A stretch of 64,000 nt of DNA from Ceratobasidium sp. AG-K (taxonomy: Eukaryota > Basidiomycota > Agaricomycetes > Cantharellales > Ceratobasidiaceae). The DNA lies in contig JAWNGF010000004.1 in NCBI GenBank assembly GCA_037039685.1, positions 3,286,001 through 3,350,000 on the forward strand. Direction: 5' to 3'. The notes under the pieces were generated by a model. That model ran no database searches. It was given only the letters and a program-made list of their open reading frames with translations, and was not told where the DNA came from. Below are positions 1 to 13,488 of this stretch, one piece after another (within the stretch, counting starts at the first letter, position 1; the number at the start of each line of letters is the position of its first letter). Made by a program: the position numbers and the translations under genes.

Positions 1-3000
1 TCGGGGTGCTGGAGGGTCGGCCCATAGCAAGTCAGGCTCAAATGTGGCAAAAGTGCACGAGAAGCTACAAGCCTTGGTGGGCGGGATGAGACGCGAGCGC
101 GAGTGACGAGTGACTTCCGTGCGCCCCTCACAATTCTTTTCTTCGTATTGAACTTTCTATTTCGCATCTTGGGGACTTTTCTCGTTCTTGTTACTGGATT
201 GGTTGGACACTACTGTATTGAATATATTAAATGAAACCAATGGGAGTTCGTCAATGCACACGAGGCAAGCGAAGGTACATTCTTGACGTCGGAGCACCGG
301 CTTGGCGAAGACTATGGGCCACTGAAACGAATCTCGTATCGAAAGGGGAATAATTTCTGAGTCATTGTTCGGTCCGCAACGGGGGCGGAACGTTAGCATC
401 CATAGGACCCCGGATACCTTGCCAATAGGCGAAATAAGTGAGAGGTGGAGGCGCCAAGATCATGATAGCGGCTCAAAACCGCTGACTAGTTTGAAATCTG
501 GAGAGCGCAGACCCATTACCGCAATGCCGTTCACCATTGTTCTCCTGCAATCAAACTTCGGCGAAGCAGAAGACACAGGGCTACCCCCCACACTAGCGTT
601 TCATACCGATCTCAACGTACAGCGGCCCGGAGCGTCGCTGGATGAGGCCTTAGCTTTTCGAGTTTCAGAATATGGATACCACGCATTGTATCGGATCTAG
701 GAAATATTGGAGGTAAAGAGCTACAAATGTGTACCGCGGATACATGGGTGGTGCATGCACTAACGCACTGAGTTGGATTTTGGACGAATAGAAAGACTGT
801 ATGCGCTTTGTATCGGATGTTGGGATATGGGGGGGGGGATTGTAGGTTGGGCAAAGCACGCATATAAGCCGGTACTCTGGCGTATAGCTCCGTCCCATTA
901 ATCCTCAGTGTTTACGAGCAAAAATTTGGAGCATTAAACTGATCACCGCACACTTGGCAATCGCCCAGTCGATCTAACAATCAGGTGCGCTCTTGCACCA
1001 TTCATGCCATAGATATCTGTCAATTTGCGAATAGATGTGCTTGAATTCCTGTCAGGCGGTACGCGGCACCCACACGGTGACAATACGTATTCGATCCAGC
1101 CTCATAAGCCTCCCAGGGACCTTACATTGACCAAGATGAAACAGCCGCTTAATGGGCCGAAACGCGGTAGGTGCTCCTATGGGACTGATTTTAGGTCACA
1201 TGACCGAGACTTCGCCCTATCTGCTACGCTCTCACCGTCACTCCAATTGCGTCCTTTCCGCCCTATATAAGCTCACTCTAGCCATGTTTCTCTCGTACTG
1301 GTTATGGCCCAATACTAAGAGTTCTTCAGGACGCCCATACTGCATCTGATTTGTGGACGCAGCTCGACAACGTCAGCTGCACTCTCGGGCTTCCTCCACG
1401 CTGTCTAAGTTCAGGTAAGAAGCGCATTTAATCGAGACCACTGTGCTGCGACTCATCCGCTGAGTCTTGTTTGGTGTGCTCAGTCGCATTTCTCAGATGA
1501 GGCAGGAAGTTACACAAACGAATCGCCAAGGGGTAGTTACCCGGACCGACTCCACCCATAAGGTTTGTGATACTACCTTAGGTGTGAGCCGGGGTGTCAA
1601 AGAAGAAACGGCCCTGCTACTACAACATAGAGGAGGCACGACTCAAGGCTCGTTGATTTGGCCGTCCGTTTCAGACCTGAGAAGCTGACGCTCGCTATCC
1701 AGATATTGTAACCTCACCTCTTCCTACGGCGTCTGTCGATGATGAGTATCCTGAAGATATTGGCCAGATGCAGTTGGTAAGTACTTCGGTTTTATTCAAC
1801 AAGCTGAATGAGTGATAACACGCAAGTAATCTCGCCACTTATTGCCACGACTAATCGCGGACTAGTTTTATCACAAAAGCACAGTTTGGACCACCCCGTA
1901 CAGCTGTCATAGCGTATGTTATATGCTTAGGCATGTTCTCGATGGCCTGGCTGAAATTTCTCCTCGATAGCCACCCGCTGGATTTGGCTCTATGGTGGTA
2001 TGTTGACTGCTGTTTACCCGTGTGACAAAAAGTAAATCATTATTTTTGATGTAACAGCCATATAGCTTCATAGGGGATTGTCAGGCCCACAGGCTAGCTA
2101 ATATAGTGAGTGTTCCTCGAAAGTATGACCGCTAGTCCCTCAACAATCGGGGATGGGTCTGTCAGCCAGATGGCCTAGTCCTAGCCAACGTGATTCCCCC
2201 CTCCGGTCCCAGCAGTCCCTCGGACTGTGCCAATGGCATACAAGAGGTTAGTTAAATGGTTGGTAAATTAATTTACACAATAGATTAAAGTTAAATTTAA
2301 CAGAGTACTCACGGTGGTGGTGATACGCCCCCGCCGAAAGAGGTAAGTTTAATGCTTACTCCGAGGTCGAGGGTGAAGGCGAAGGAGCTAATAAGCGTAA
2401 CAAGTTTTGTGAATCAGAGTGGGACGTGATCATTGACAGAATCTTTGACGAGGGTGCGCCGTCTTTGTGGGGGAAAGACCCAGCCCTCAACCCGATGGCC
2501 ACCGCACACTATACGTTAAAAGCAGGTACAAAACTAATACGCGGGTATTCTCTCCCAATTTGCTGCGTACTCATGGCTAGTCGACAGGTGATGAATGTGG
2601 ATCCAAGTCAATGCCTGACAGCGAAGTCAGTTTCGACGTAGAGCAATGGTCCCGCTTGACCTAGGCATGGAGAATAGACCTGCAAGATGATGTTTCGGGA
2701 TTGCAAGGCGATTTTGAGCCTTTCCTCTCTCCCACTTCGCTTCTGCTTTTATTCTATTTATCGTTAGGCATAATTTTCTTATCCCTATTTATGGTACTAC
2801 TAGTGGTATAATGTACTACAGCTGTGTAATGTGGAGTGTATGCGTCTTGGACTTTGCTTATTTCAAAAGGTCCATTGGGTGGGGTGTACACACTCTCCGA
2901 CAATCGACAAACCCACACACGGTTTTGTTCATGTCACACTTCTGGTATTTTCCACAAATTAGATTCTAGATTTTCAATAGAATTAGCGAGCCGTACACAA

Positions 3001-3769
3001 TATGACTGTGACTCATTTTATTTCGCGTTTCGAATCCAGTAAACAAGGGATGTCAACTTTGTCAAGGGAGCGCGATCATATGCGGCCCGTCGGCCTGCCC
3101 GGGCTTAGGTGCTACGTCTGTAACATAATTAGGTTCCATAGATATTTGAGGGCGCGTGCCCATGGAGGAACTGATTGCTGGGCTGAAAATGAGCCTAGAT
3201 GGGAGTCGACAGCTCGGTGCGTTGGTTGGCGGGTTTGTGGACCTAAATACTCACGTGACACTTCTTGTCTCTTCCACTTGCCATCGGGCTCATGGATCCC
3301 CATTGGCTTGCCTCTGTTCTCGAAGCACTTCTTGAAAGCACGGGGCGACACATGACTTAATCCACGAGGATGGCTAGTTCCCTTTCCTGAAAATTTGTTT
3401 GGGATGGGAGTCGCAAGAAAACTCGCTGGGTGTCCACCCACCACAGTCTTGTCTTGTGTATCTTGGCCGTTTCCATTCCTGAAGCTCAGAAGTATCTCGC
3501 GTGTATTTTTAGGTAAAATTAGTACCCAAAGAATCAAGGCTGCAATTCGGCGTGAGCACTATACTCAGACTCATTGAGCGGTCGCTTTCCCGAGTTCTTA
3601 GCCCATTAGTCCATTTCCCGCCTTCTCTGCCAACCGCTTCGTGCTTTGGAAGTGACACTGTCGGAAATAGTTGCAACCAATTAGCCGACTTGGTGGTTTA
3701 AAGGGGGCCGAACCAGCAGTATACGGGAGAACGTGGGTGTTCTCTCTCCGCTCAGATACTTATTAAACC
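1..3769. other. Left-end region without a recognisable gene
   Basis: No reading frame here has a recognisable domain. The open frames are short and overlap on both strands, for example around 3002-3537. Between about 1690 and 2640 on the + strand there are short stretches that read like exons bounded by splice-like sites: an acidic stretch before a GTAAGT at about 1779, a Pro/Ser-rich stretch near 2190-2247, and an open frame from about 2343 to 2641. They do not join into a clear protein. This may be a decayed or unusual gene, or chance. Confidence 0.4.
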
Positions 3770-6068
3770 ATGTACCACTTGAAACTTTTTGGCCTACTGC
3801 TAGCCACGGGGGGCTCGTTTGCTTTGAACAACGGGCTCTCAAGAACGCCTGCCCTGGGATTTAATGGTTACAATGCATATGGGTAGGTATAGGCTTCCCT
3901 ACGCTAGGTTACTCGAGCTCACGTTGCTACTAGTTGCTCTGGCTCCGAAACGAACTACAGGCAAGCCGCCGACTTGCTTGTCAGCCTTGGACTCAAGGAC
4001 GCAGGCTATCAGTACTTGAACATGTGAGGGCACTTGTGGGGACTCATATTCTGTTGTACGTAGGCTGAACTTCATTTCTAGTGACTGTGGTTGGCAGGGA
4101 ACTGCGCGTGACGCGTCGGGTGGCTTCACGTGGAACACTGCACTTTTCCCTTCTGGCATACCTGCGCTGGTTGACTACGTTCATAGCAAGGGTTTGAAAT
4201 TTGGCCTCTACGGGGACGCAGGGTATGTTTTCCTAAAGCTTGATGTAAATGGGTGATATCTCACCAAAATGCTTAGTTATTACTCTTGCGACCTATCAGG
4301 AGGTCAGTCAAAGTGGTTGGGCTCTAGGAGTGAGTTTTTATATCGTGGTTTATACCACAGTGCGCTGATCCAACGCTAGATTATGAGAAACAAGATGCTA
4401 CCCTATACGCATCCTGGGGAATCGATTATCTGAAGTACGATAATTGTTATATGACCTCTCCAGACGTTTTTCTCGATTATAATGTGGGTGTGTTTGATTT
4501 TCCTCGATAGGGTGTTTCTCATGCCCTTTCCGTAGCCATCAACTCCACTCCAAGTGAGTTAGACACTCTGTCGCAATAACCTCACAACCAAACACTTCCA
4601 CAGCCCTTTTACGCTCTTATGCGCGACGGGCTAAACGCCACGGGGAGGCCGATCGTCTACTCCGTTGTACGTGTTCTCGCCATTTCCACTAAGTTACAAC
4701 TATACATATCCCTGTAGTGTAACTGGGGCATTCAAGACCCTGCGCGCTGGGAACCCACCGGAAATTCCTGGAGGATGTCGTAAGCAGAGTATTTGTGTGA
4801 AAGCTGCTTTCTTCTAACCCAAGGTCGGAACCAGGAATGACATTGCTGATGGATGGGACCACGTCGTGCGGATCATCAATGAAGTCGTACCGATTACGGG
4901 CTTTGGGGGACCTGGAGGCTGGAACGACCTGGACATGCTTGAAGTCGGCAACACAGGCATGACTATTGCTGAGCAAAAAACCCACTTTGCGTTCTGGGCC
5001 GCTGCCAAGTAAGTTGAGAGCGGGCATTACTGTGATACTATACCTTACACAGGTATTCTTAGGTCCCCACTTTTGATAGGGAGTAAGCTGGCAATTATTT
5101 CAGCGGACTCGTTGGCCATCTTAAAGAACCCTCGCTTGCTCGCTGTGAACGTAAGTCTTTGGGATTTTGTACCTCCGAGCCAGACTTAGCCGGTCACATA
5201 GCAAGATCCTCTTGGGAAGTCTATCGGATTGCAAAGGCGCTATGCAAACGACAAGGACGTCTGGTCTGGCCCACTTGCCGATGGATCTACGGTCGTCAGT
5301 AAGTAAAATCACCTTAATTTCCTCGGCGCTCCATTAATTGTTGTTCCAGTCGTCATAAATTGGCAAAATTCTGCTCGCAACCTGACTTTCGATCTTGCCG
5401 ACATCAACGCTCGCTCAGCTAACGCAGCGGACCTTTGGACCGGATCCAGTCTTGGCCAGCTCACTAACTCGTAAGCTCGGCTAGCCTGGTGCTAAATGTT
5501 TACTAATTCACCCATTAGATACACCGCAAACGTGGCTGCCCATGGCTCTCTTGCCCTCAAGCTGAGCTCCGTTCAAGCTATTACGGCACCGACCTTCACA
5601 TACTACAATGCAGCTTCCTCGACCAACACTCTCTCGGGTGGCGCAAATACACGTACGGTTAACTCAACTGCCACAATTGTCGGGTACATTGGGAATGGCC
5701 CCGGAACGCTCAAGTTTAATGGTATCGACGGTGGTTTCGGTGGATCGAAGCTAGTATCGTTCGATTATATCCATGCCGACTGGACCATGAGCAACACTGC
5801 ATGCTCCAATTGCCGTAATGCATTCGTTAGTGTCAACGGAGGCACAGCGGTGCAAGTCCAATTCCCAATCTCGGGCATGGTGAGTTTCTCTCACTTTTCC
5901 CAATAACTCATGCTAAGCGAGACGCCCCACGCACAGACTTGGGATATCTTGTACTCTGGATTCAAGGTTTCACTCTCTGGTTTCCGAACCGGGAAAAACA
6001 ACACAATCACTATCACTAATCCTACCGCGTATGCGCCCGACTTTTACCGAATTGGCGTGGCGAAATGA
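3770..6068 (+). CDS. Secreted alpha-galactosidase, glycoside hydrolase family 27, with C-terminal beta-sandwich domain
   Basis: This enzyme should remove terminal alpha-1,6-galactose from galactomannans and raffinose-type sugars outside the cell. The first codons give a signal peptide ([18 protein letters not shown]) followed by the family start [13 protein letters not shown]. Spliced exons then give [36 protein letters not shown], the nucleophile motif YLKYDNCY near 4430-4451, [11 protein letters not shown] with the probable acid/base Asp, and [14 protein letters not shown]. About a dozen introns of roughly 50 nt interrupt it; the first, at 3883-3933, splits the Gly codon of NAYG. After the TIM barrel and its beta domain, a further domain (about 5640-6050, with [17 protein letters not shown]) resembles the CBM35-like sandwich of basidiomycete GH27 enzymes. 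The stop is TGA at 6066-6068. All exons join in frame by eye, so the gene appears intact. Confidence 0.93.
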
Positions 6069-6408
6069 GTAGTGGCCATTGGCCTTGGGATGAGTTCTTC
6101 TCTCCCGGTGTCATAACAATTCGTAAACAAATTAGAAGCAATAGAATTGATGGGTTGCAGTTGATTATTGAGAGAAGGTTTTTTTGTATCGCCAGAGGAA
6201 GCTGCAAACTCTATGGAATGCATGGCTGTTTAGTGTCCGAGAGTTCTAATAAATTTCTTCGGCTGATAGGTTGGCTCGGCGCGTGATGCGTTGAGAGACA
6301 TATATTCACAATACAGTACAGAAGTTAAGATCAAAGCAGGGTTACAAGCATTAGAAAAAGCGAATATCATAGCTTAGTGCTAAGTGCTGTGAAATGATAA
6401 AGATTCTT
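6069..6408. other. Convergent 3' intergenic region
   Basis: This AT-rich stretch lies between the stop codons of the alpha-galactosidase gene (+) and the Swi5 gene (-), so it should hold both 3' untranslated regions. Nothing else is visible. Confidence 0.5.
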
Positions 6409-6893
6409 TCATTCTTCCAGCGGAAGGTCATAATCTTCATGAACCTTGGCAATAGTAGTCTGCTTAATAGAGGCTATCTACGTTGAAATATTATAGCTCA
6501 GCGCCATACCACGCGTGTATGCGCTTTAAAAACTTACTCTGCCCATTAACACCTTCAACAAGTACAACTAAGTGACCTTGAACTCTAGGAAAACCGTACT
6601 ATATGACATACCTGGGCGGCATCCTTGGATTCATTATACATGTGTAACAGCTTGATGTGGCGCGCTACTATCTTTTGTGGATCCTCGTCACTGGCCAGTT
6701 ACAGAACGTTGCAGATTTATGGGTTAAGCGTCTAGCTGAGCATTTTTGTACTCACCCGATCAGCTTTTGTAGGGTGTCTATATCCTTCTGCAAGGTTTCC
6801 ACCTCCCGAGAGACCGCGTCCCGCTATAGAGCGTCATCAAGTACGTTCGCGCGATATATTACACACAAAAAAGCACACCTTAACTTGACTCAT
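6409..6893 (-). CDS. swi5: Swi5-like recombination/DNA repair protein
   Basis: Swi5 acts with Sfr1 as an accessory factor of Rad51 and Dmc1 in homologous recombination. The gene is cut into five very short exons. They join as ATG AGT CAA GTT AAG (start at 6893), then RDAVSREVETLQKDID, then GDEDPQKIVARHIKLLHMYN with ESKDAAQ, then VLMGR, then IASIKQTTIAKVHEDY ending DLPLEE. The product is about 81 residues. The block xxIVxRHIKLLHxYNExKDxxQ followed by a short hydrophobic stretch and a VHEDY-type tail is the Swi5 family signature, and the N-terminal half is a coiled coil, as expected. All four introns are GT-AG and keep phase. Its length matches the conserved core of other fungal members. It is the smallest protein gene I could resolve here and is easily missed by automated calling. 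Confidence 0.85.
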
Positions 6894-7209
6894 TTATTTC
6901 TAAGAACGAAAGATAGCTGATTTCGTAGTAAACGAAAGTGGACGCGCGTTGATGATTGTCGCCGACGAGGAGTGAGCGCGTGAATCGAATCCAATGGTCT
7001 CCCAAGCCGCATCACGTGGGCGCTCCGCCGGCCACTAATACCAGCCACTCATTCATCACAATTTCATAGCACGTTCTATATCTTCCTTCACATAGCAGGC
7101 TCAGGGAGTTTATGAGTTCTATTTCACGTATTACAAACTAACCCGTATCCTACACACAAAGCCAACAAAGCAAGAAACCCATAGTTCACCCAAGACTCGA
7201 GGCCACAAC

Positions 7210-10200
7210 TTAGTACTCGGATATCGGGATGACCTTGCCTATAAATATATTGTTAGGGGCCTCCCTGATAATAATCACAGTCATACTTACCAACTGAGGT
7301 GTTCCGTAGACGGCGTCGAGCGAGTTTCTGAACCTCGACGCTGTCGAAGAATGAATAGCCAGAAGCTGCACCATCAATCAGCACCAAACTAAGCATAGCA
7401 ACGTAATACTCACTCAAAGCCTCCTCTTCAGTTAATTCAAGAGTGTTCAAGCCTGGAGTCTGAGCAGGTGTCTGCGCCGGTGTCTGTGCACTCAAATTCA
7501 CAATTGCCTTGCCCGTCTTGGTATCACGCAATACGCCAGAGTGGTCGACGAAACCACCCGCACGCTCGTTTGCCTGACGATGAATCTGCAATACCATTTG
7601 CTGGACGTCTCGGAGGTACGAGCTGAGCGTATCCAAGTAGCGGCGGGTTTGGAGGTGCTTGGATGTCGCGCAGACCGAGATGCCTTCGTCCTTGATGATG
7701 TATCCAATACCGAACCCTTCGGCTGCAACGGGCCCAAAACCGAAAAGACGAAGGGCGGGGTTACCACAGTTGGAGGTAGAGAGAATGCTGGTGTTGAGCA
7801 AGGACCAACCGGGATCGCTGAAGATGGCAGGAAGTTCCACGCCGCCCTTGGGAGTGCTAGCACGGGAATCGGAGACGGGGGAGGAGGGCGCAGAGTTTAA
7901 CTCTCGTCGGACCATGCAGTAGAGCGCATACAAGTGCCTAGTTAATCAAGTTAGACATGAAGGCATAGTTCGGCGTGCAGGCATACCTATCCTGGCCGAG
8001 GCCTTGGCTACACTCCTTGGTGAGCTTGACGTGTGAGTTGCAGGCGTTGCGGAGAGATTGAATCTTCTCCTTGATTGGCGCTTCTGAGAAGAAGGTCTGG
8101 AAACCCAGTCAGACATGGCGTTACATAATGCGCGCACACATACCTTGGTAAAGTTGACGCTCGCTGGTTGGACAGTCCGAATTGCTTCGGTTCGTCCATG
8201 CAAAAATTGCTTGGTCATGGCCGGCTCGTACGTGCATTCAGTACGACCTAGGACCGCATGAGCATCGAGGTGACCGAAACGTGAGTCCGAACAGCTTACC
8301 ATACAGCCCAAAATAGGCAGCCTGGAACGCCATTTGCACAAAGGCATCTGGACTGAACCCGTGGGTCTTGATAAAGTTGCTGCCGTATCCAGTAAACTCC
8401 AGCGCCTGGCAGTCATTCTGTCCACAATATGAGTAACAATGTGACAAGGCCGACGAAAGAGGCGGACCTGGCAGATTAAATCACTAAGCCTGGTCTCTGC
8501 GAATCGAATTCCCGTCAAGAGGGTATTGCTCAAATCCCACTCGAGCTTCTTGGGAGACGGATCGAGCGGTTCGGGTTCGACATCGTCTGCCTGAGGTTTA
8601 ACCTAGGGGATCATCAGTACAACCGGGCGAAGAGATGAGAAATGGAGCTGAGACGCCTCACGCACCTTGCTTGATTTGGCGTGCGGGCTAAGCTTGGCCT
8701 TGAACATGACCGGTGCCTTGGGATTAATCGATCGAGCGAGGAGCATGAGTCCTTCGGTAAAGACATCCGCGGCGTATCGGAGGACAGTGTGTCCATCAAC
8801 GCCAGTGTGTTCAAAGTTAATCCCGGCGGCTCCATTGGCACAGACAATGATTTGGAGCTATACATGACTAGTCAGATGAAACTATGCAGTACCAAGCCGG
8901 GTGAATGCGTACCTTGTCATACCACCGATTAGTGCAGGTTCCGACTTGGACACCTCCAGAGAGACCATATGTGCCACAGAGGAAGTTGCTGCACAGCTCG
9001 CCCAAATCCTCGGGGGCGGCGTCGTCTGGGAAGGAATCAGCAAATATCACCGAACACTTACTTATAATCACTCACCGAGACAAACCACAAAAAGAGCCTC
9101 GTCAACGACCTCGAGGCTGCTCGCGTTAGAGACAGAGCTGTTGTGAATGGCCTCGCGGAGCTGCGACCAGATCTTCCTGTTCTCCGTAGTAAGCAATCCA
9201 ACTGAAGACTTGGCAGCCTGTCATGAGGTCAATAATGTGGTCGCAAGAATTGACACAACAACTCGCCTCGTTCGCAGGCGTCTGATCAGCGTCGGCCACA
9301 ATCGCCTTGAGATTTCGTAGAATATCGCGCTCAGTCAGGATCGGTCGATTTTTCGAGTCCAAACAATCGAAATGATCTACAGAGCGGTTCAGCACGTGGC
9401 CACACTCGAGCACGCCCAAACTTACAGATTTGACCCCTGCGGAGCACAGCAATGTGGCGAGATTGGGACGACACGGACATCCGGCAACCATTCTACGGGT
9501 CTTGTCAACGGATAGCCACGTTGTCGAAACGTGATACCCAGCTTACCTGTGTCGGTATCCTAGAGGTTCCAAACAGGCGAGTGTACTGATCCATATCAAG
9601 TTTCGTTGATCGGACAGCGTCCGGTTCGAGGATGCCGGCTCGGAGGTCATGGATGAACCCAAGAGATGCGGTAATGAGGGAAGCTGCTCGGAGAAGCTGC
9701 GTGCCGCGTGCTGGGCTTGGGTCGTCTCTAAAACATGCTAATGAGATCACACATATTTATAACTTTCACGTGCCACTCACTCGAGGACAAAGAACGGGTT
9801 TAATGCGAGGACGACAGGATCAGAGTGGGAGAGGTACGACTCGTACCAAAACTCTTCGATGTAGCTGATATGGCGTCAGTCAAGGCCGCAGCCCGGAACA
9901 CCCGGGATGCTTACCTATCTTTCGTCTCTGCGTATTCTCGGAGCTTGGCGTCCCATGCAGGGCCAGTGCGATTCAGAAAGTCTTCTACGGCAACCTTCGT
10001 AGCTGCGTGCTCTCGTTCGTCTTGGAGTGAGACGAGAGCACGAAGATAACGCTCGCAGGTATCTTTCAAGGGCGGAATGGGGAGCTTGGGTAGCGACCCT
10101 TGCCCAGCAAAAGTAATGCTCGAGCTAGAGGACGCATTATCAGGTACTGCCATTCTTAGATAGATACGGTCTGCTGGTAATTCCGGTGCGGTCGCTGGTT

Positions 10201-10453
10201 GAGATTGGTAAACGGAGAGGAGTCGCCACAACCAACTTCAGAGGGAATTTCAAGCCGTTTGGAGGGTGGAGAGGGGTGTGATGAAAGAGTTGGCAAGGTG
10301 TCTTAGATATATATACAGAGCGGTGTGTACTGTCCGTATGGAAACTCACGGAGCATCAACTGGACGTGTGGTCACTTGAGCGGCGCGGGAGTTGCCAGAG
10401 TTAGCTTCAGAACCTGGACTCCGGATACTCATCGACCGCCGGAATGATATCAT
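7210..10453 (-). CDS. Carnitine O-acetyltransferase
   Basis: The enzyme transfers acetyl groups between CoA and carnitine, moving acetyl units between peroxisome, cytosol and mitochondrion. The N-terminal exon (from 10453) begins MISFRRSMSIRSPGS, rich in Arg and Ser and without acidic residues until later, which fits a mitochondrial presequence. The next exon carries the family start LPKLPIPPLKDTCERYL. The centre has INFEHTGVDGHTVLRY (about 8776-8823), whose His-containing motif is the catalytic site of choline/carnitine acyltransferases. Near the C-terminus is GFGPVAAEGFGIGYIIKDEG. A threefold TPAQ repeat sits at about 7445-7490. Ignoring the last intron would stop the frame at 7253; splicing a GTAAGT...TTATAG intron gives GKVIPISEY and a stop at 7210. 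There is no C-terminal peroxisomal SKL. An in-frame ATG at 10618 is an alternative start. Confidence 0.9.
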
Positions 10454-10874
10454 GCGGGTAATGCGGTTAGGAGGGCGTGATAAGCAAAATATTATTATCC
10501 GGTAAAGTAAAGATATTGTAGAGGGTTTGAGCGGAGATAAGAGGCATGGTCTATGAAGTTGCAGCGGGAATATAGCAGCACTATGCCAGGAACCAAGAGC
10601 TTCAATCACAAATGCCAAGGTACCGGAAGAGGGTGGCTGGGGGCCCGTGCCGACTCGCGAATCCGAAGTTCCCCGTGGGGGTCAGCTGAAGTCTCTCACC
10701 AAACACTTGTCAGCGAGTCGCACCTAGGCGGAAGACGTCAATTCCCACTCGCCCTCGCGTTAATATACTACCTCTTGGGTAAAACCGGAGGCCATATTCG
10801 GCGTCGCTCGGGGCGGCCTCTCCCGATCCCGGAAAGAATGACAGAAGATACATTGTGTGTGTATTATACATTGC
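10454..10874. other. Promoter of the carnitine acetyltransferase gene / 3' region of the permease gene
   Basis: Between two minus-strand genes. It should contain the promoter of the acetyltransferase gene (right of 10453) and the 3' UTR of the permease. I see no other gene. Confidence 0.4.
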
Positions 10875-13488
10875 TTACGACAGTTTCTTATCGTCGTCAG
10901 CGTCTGTAAGCGGCGGCATGTCAACCGTGCTGACTGGACCTTTAAAGTGGTACTGCCCATAGAACACCCAACTGGTCAGGATAAGGACAAGCACGGCGCC
11001 GATAGCTACAACCGGTCAATAAATTGTCGGAGAGTATGCAAAAGCACGTACCAACTATAGAATAGTTCATCTAGAAAATAGGCTCGTCAAATGGGTTCCA
11101 TTTCAAGGAATATACATACGTTTAAAGCATTTACCGGCATCGAGGTAGGCAAGATGAACTGAAATTGCGTAAGCGCAATACCAATTAATTGTAGCGAGAC
11201 CTACTAGTACGCATACGAAAATTGTAAACTAAAATGGACTGATTAGACGAAATGCTACAGGCGCAAAATGAATTACTTGCCAGAGCGCTGACAACATTGA
11301 TACCTCGCGAATACCTTCCCAGGTGAAACGGGCCCCGTGTTCCCATTCTAACCACATTAGTGCTTGGAGCGGGGGGAAAGGCACACTCACGATTCTGGCC
11401 ACAACACGCGACAGAGATAGGTTGAAGATACGAGAGCATCACTGCAATTGCGGCGCCTGTTGAGCTAAAATGAGATTTGGGTATTGATCTTGCGTCTGCA
11501 GATCTTACTTGATAAAATTGCGTTGAAAGCCACAACAGACCCAATATATGCTGCTGAAATAACAATAGCAATCTACACATGACATGAGTGACGGCCAAGG
11601 ATCGAGAAGGGGACTCACCGCGGCGCTCAGCCAAACTCCGACCCACGGAGCCTAGGACCGTTGAGTACTCGACGCGCGGCGCATCAGAGTGCTTACCTGG
11701 AACCGATTTAGAGTCGTAAACGCCCTCTTGCACGGGATCGCATTGTCCCTCGCGAGCGCATACAACAACCGACTCGAAGCAGTAAAGCACGTACACGCCG
11801 CCAAGAACTGGCACGAGCCCACCACAAACAGGCATAGCAGCGTCAAACGAGGGCCGACCGCATCGTAGTATAGTTGGGCGATCGGAATCGCAAATGAAGT
11901 GCTTTGGATTGACGGGATAGATTGGATAGAAAACAGCAGCGCGAGGAGGTAGATTAGCCCGATAAACCACGACCCTACGATCGACGCTGCGATCCCAATA
12001 GGGGCAAGCCACTCGGCATTCCGGGCCTCTTCAGCGACTGGAGCTCGTTTCAGCCAGCGATCGTAATTTCAGAGATTCTCATACCTTGGGCAGACGTTTC
12101 AGCTCCCTCGAGCGTGCACACAGCTTGGAGAAAGCCTAGAAGAACGACAAGGCCCTTGTTTTCCCATCCCGTAAAGTTCTCGAGATCGGTAAACACAAAC
12201 GAGGCGCTGTTCTGCAAATGATAGTCAATAGATGTCCATCATTCATGACGTCGGCCGACCTTGGTGGGGGATTTAACCAAAAGAGTGACGACGAGGATCA
12301 CGGTACCGATGAGCGTCCACCACACTAGAAAACGATAAATTACAGAATGATATCATTTATCGGCGCGTACCATTGACTTGAGCGACCGTCCCTACAATTT
12401 ACATAAATACGACTCAATCACTCCAATTCAGGGAGAAGCACTTGCCAATTCCCCTCGAGCCAAATGTGTTGATGATCGCGCTTAGAAGGTTAACCCCCCA
12501 CGCCATTGCCGCAATTTGAACTAGAGCCAAGGTGAGCTCGGTCGGGGAGAGAGCGTTCGGCTTACCGCGAGTGAGGATCACACCCGTGCCAACTTCCGCC
12601 ATGGACGCAATATACAATGCCGTGCTACCATCTAGGAGTGAGCCCAAGCAGGCAAGTGGCGAAAGTTCTGACCTAAGATTTCCTGACGTGCCTGTAAAGA
12701 TCATGGCGCAAGCATAGAGAACACCCGTTACGTATCTGCTCCAATAAGTCCCTGGTGGAGTCTATCAGGCGATTACTTACCCAAGCACGGGTCTGTCAGC
12801 CTTCATTCTGTGAAGAAAATGTGATTGGGGGCTTTTAGGTGGCGAGATTAGCGCCTACTTGGATACCCAATAATACTGCGGATAGTTGGTGACCCTGACG
12901 CATACAAGAGCTCAAAACTCACCAAGCCGCCCATCGTCGGATACGCCGAACAAATCTACAACCAGTCAGACCTTGTCGCCCAGGTCCGAGAACCTACCTC
13001 GGCCAAGCAGAGCGCAACCAGAAACATAAACAGCGCACAAATCTACAAATCATCAGCAAAAAGCCAACGAAGACAGGATGACATACATTCCAGCCCCTTT
13101 CCCAGCGATTGGTTATCAGCCTACCTTAAACTTTACATGCTTACCAAAACAAACCCAGAGGTCCACCCGCGAATAGTCTACGATCCAATCAGCACAAGTT
13201 CCACGGACTGAATTCCAACAGTACCCGGTTTGAAAGGCGCTACTCATCCCCGTAAGAACTGTTATCGTCAGAATCTTCCGCCCCGCAGCTATCTACTGTA
13301 CGTACTTCCGATGGCCGTAAAGGACATGCCCACGACCGCGAACAGATTCATCTCACGCTACGGCGGGTTAATTCAGTTGCGGATGTAATCGAGGAACCTA
13401 CTCGGAACTCTGGCCGATATCCTAGCGCCTCGAGACGGGCATCCGACCGATCGAGGGGATCGCGCTGCGCCTCGGTAATGCTAGACAT
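10875..13488 (-). CDS. Amino-acid / GABA permease (APC superfamily)
   Basis: A polytopic plasma-membrane or vacuolar transporter of the fungal amino-acid/choline transporter type (UGA4/BAT1-like). The start at 13488 gives MSSITEAQRDPLDRSDARLE, then after a short intron MNLFAVVGMSFTAIG, the conserved first helix of the family. Later exons give MSSAFQTGLFAGGPLGLFW, ALFMFLVALCLAE, and a long exon at about 11650-12010 with PIGIAASIVGSWFIGLIYLL followed by SFAIPIAQLYYDAVGPR and CFTASSRLLYALARDNAIP. The last exon ends with a helix, QYHFKGPVSTVDMPP, and a stop at 10875. At least ten short introns are present. The substrate cannot be told from sequence. The gene looks intact, although I did not verify every splice junction. 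Confidence 0.88.

Noticed and set aside
3112..3537. A 141-codon minus-strand frame with an overlapping plus-strand frame
   Set aside because: No recognisable motif, no splice context and an equally long frame on the other strand suggest chance.
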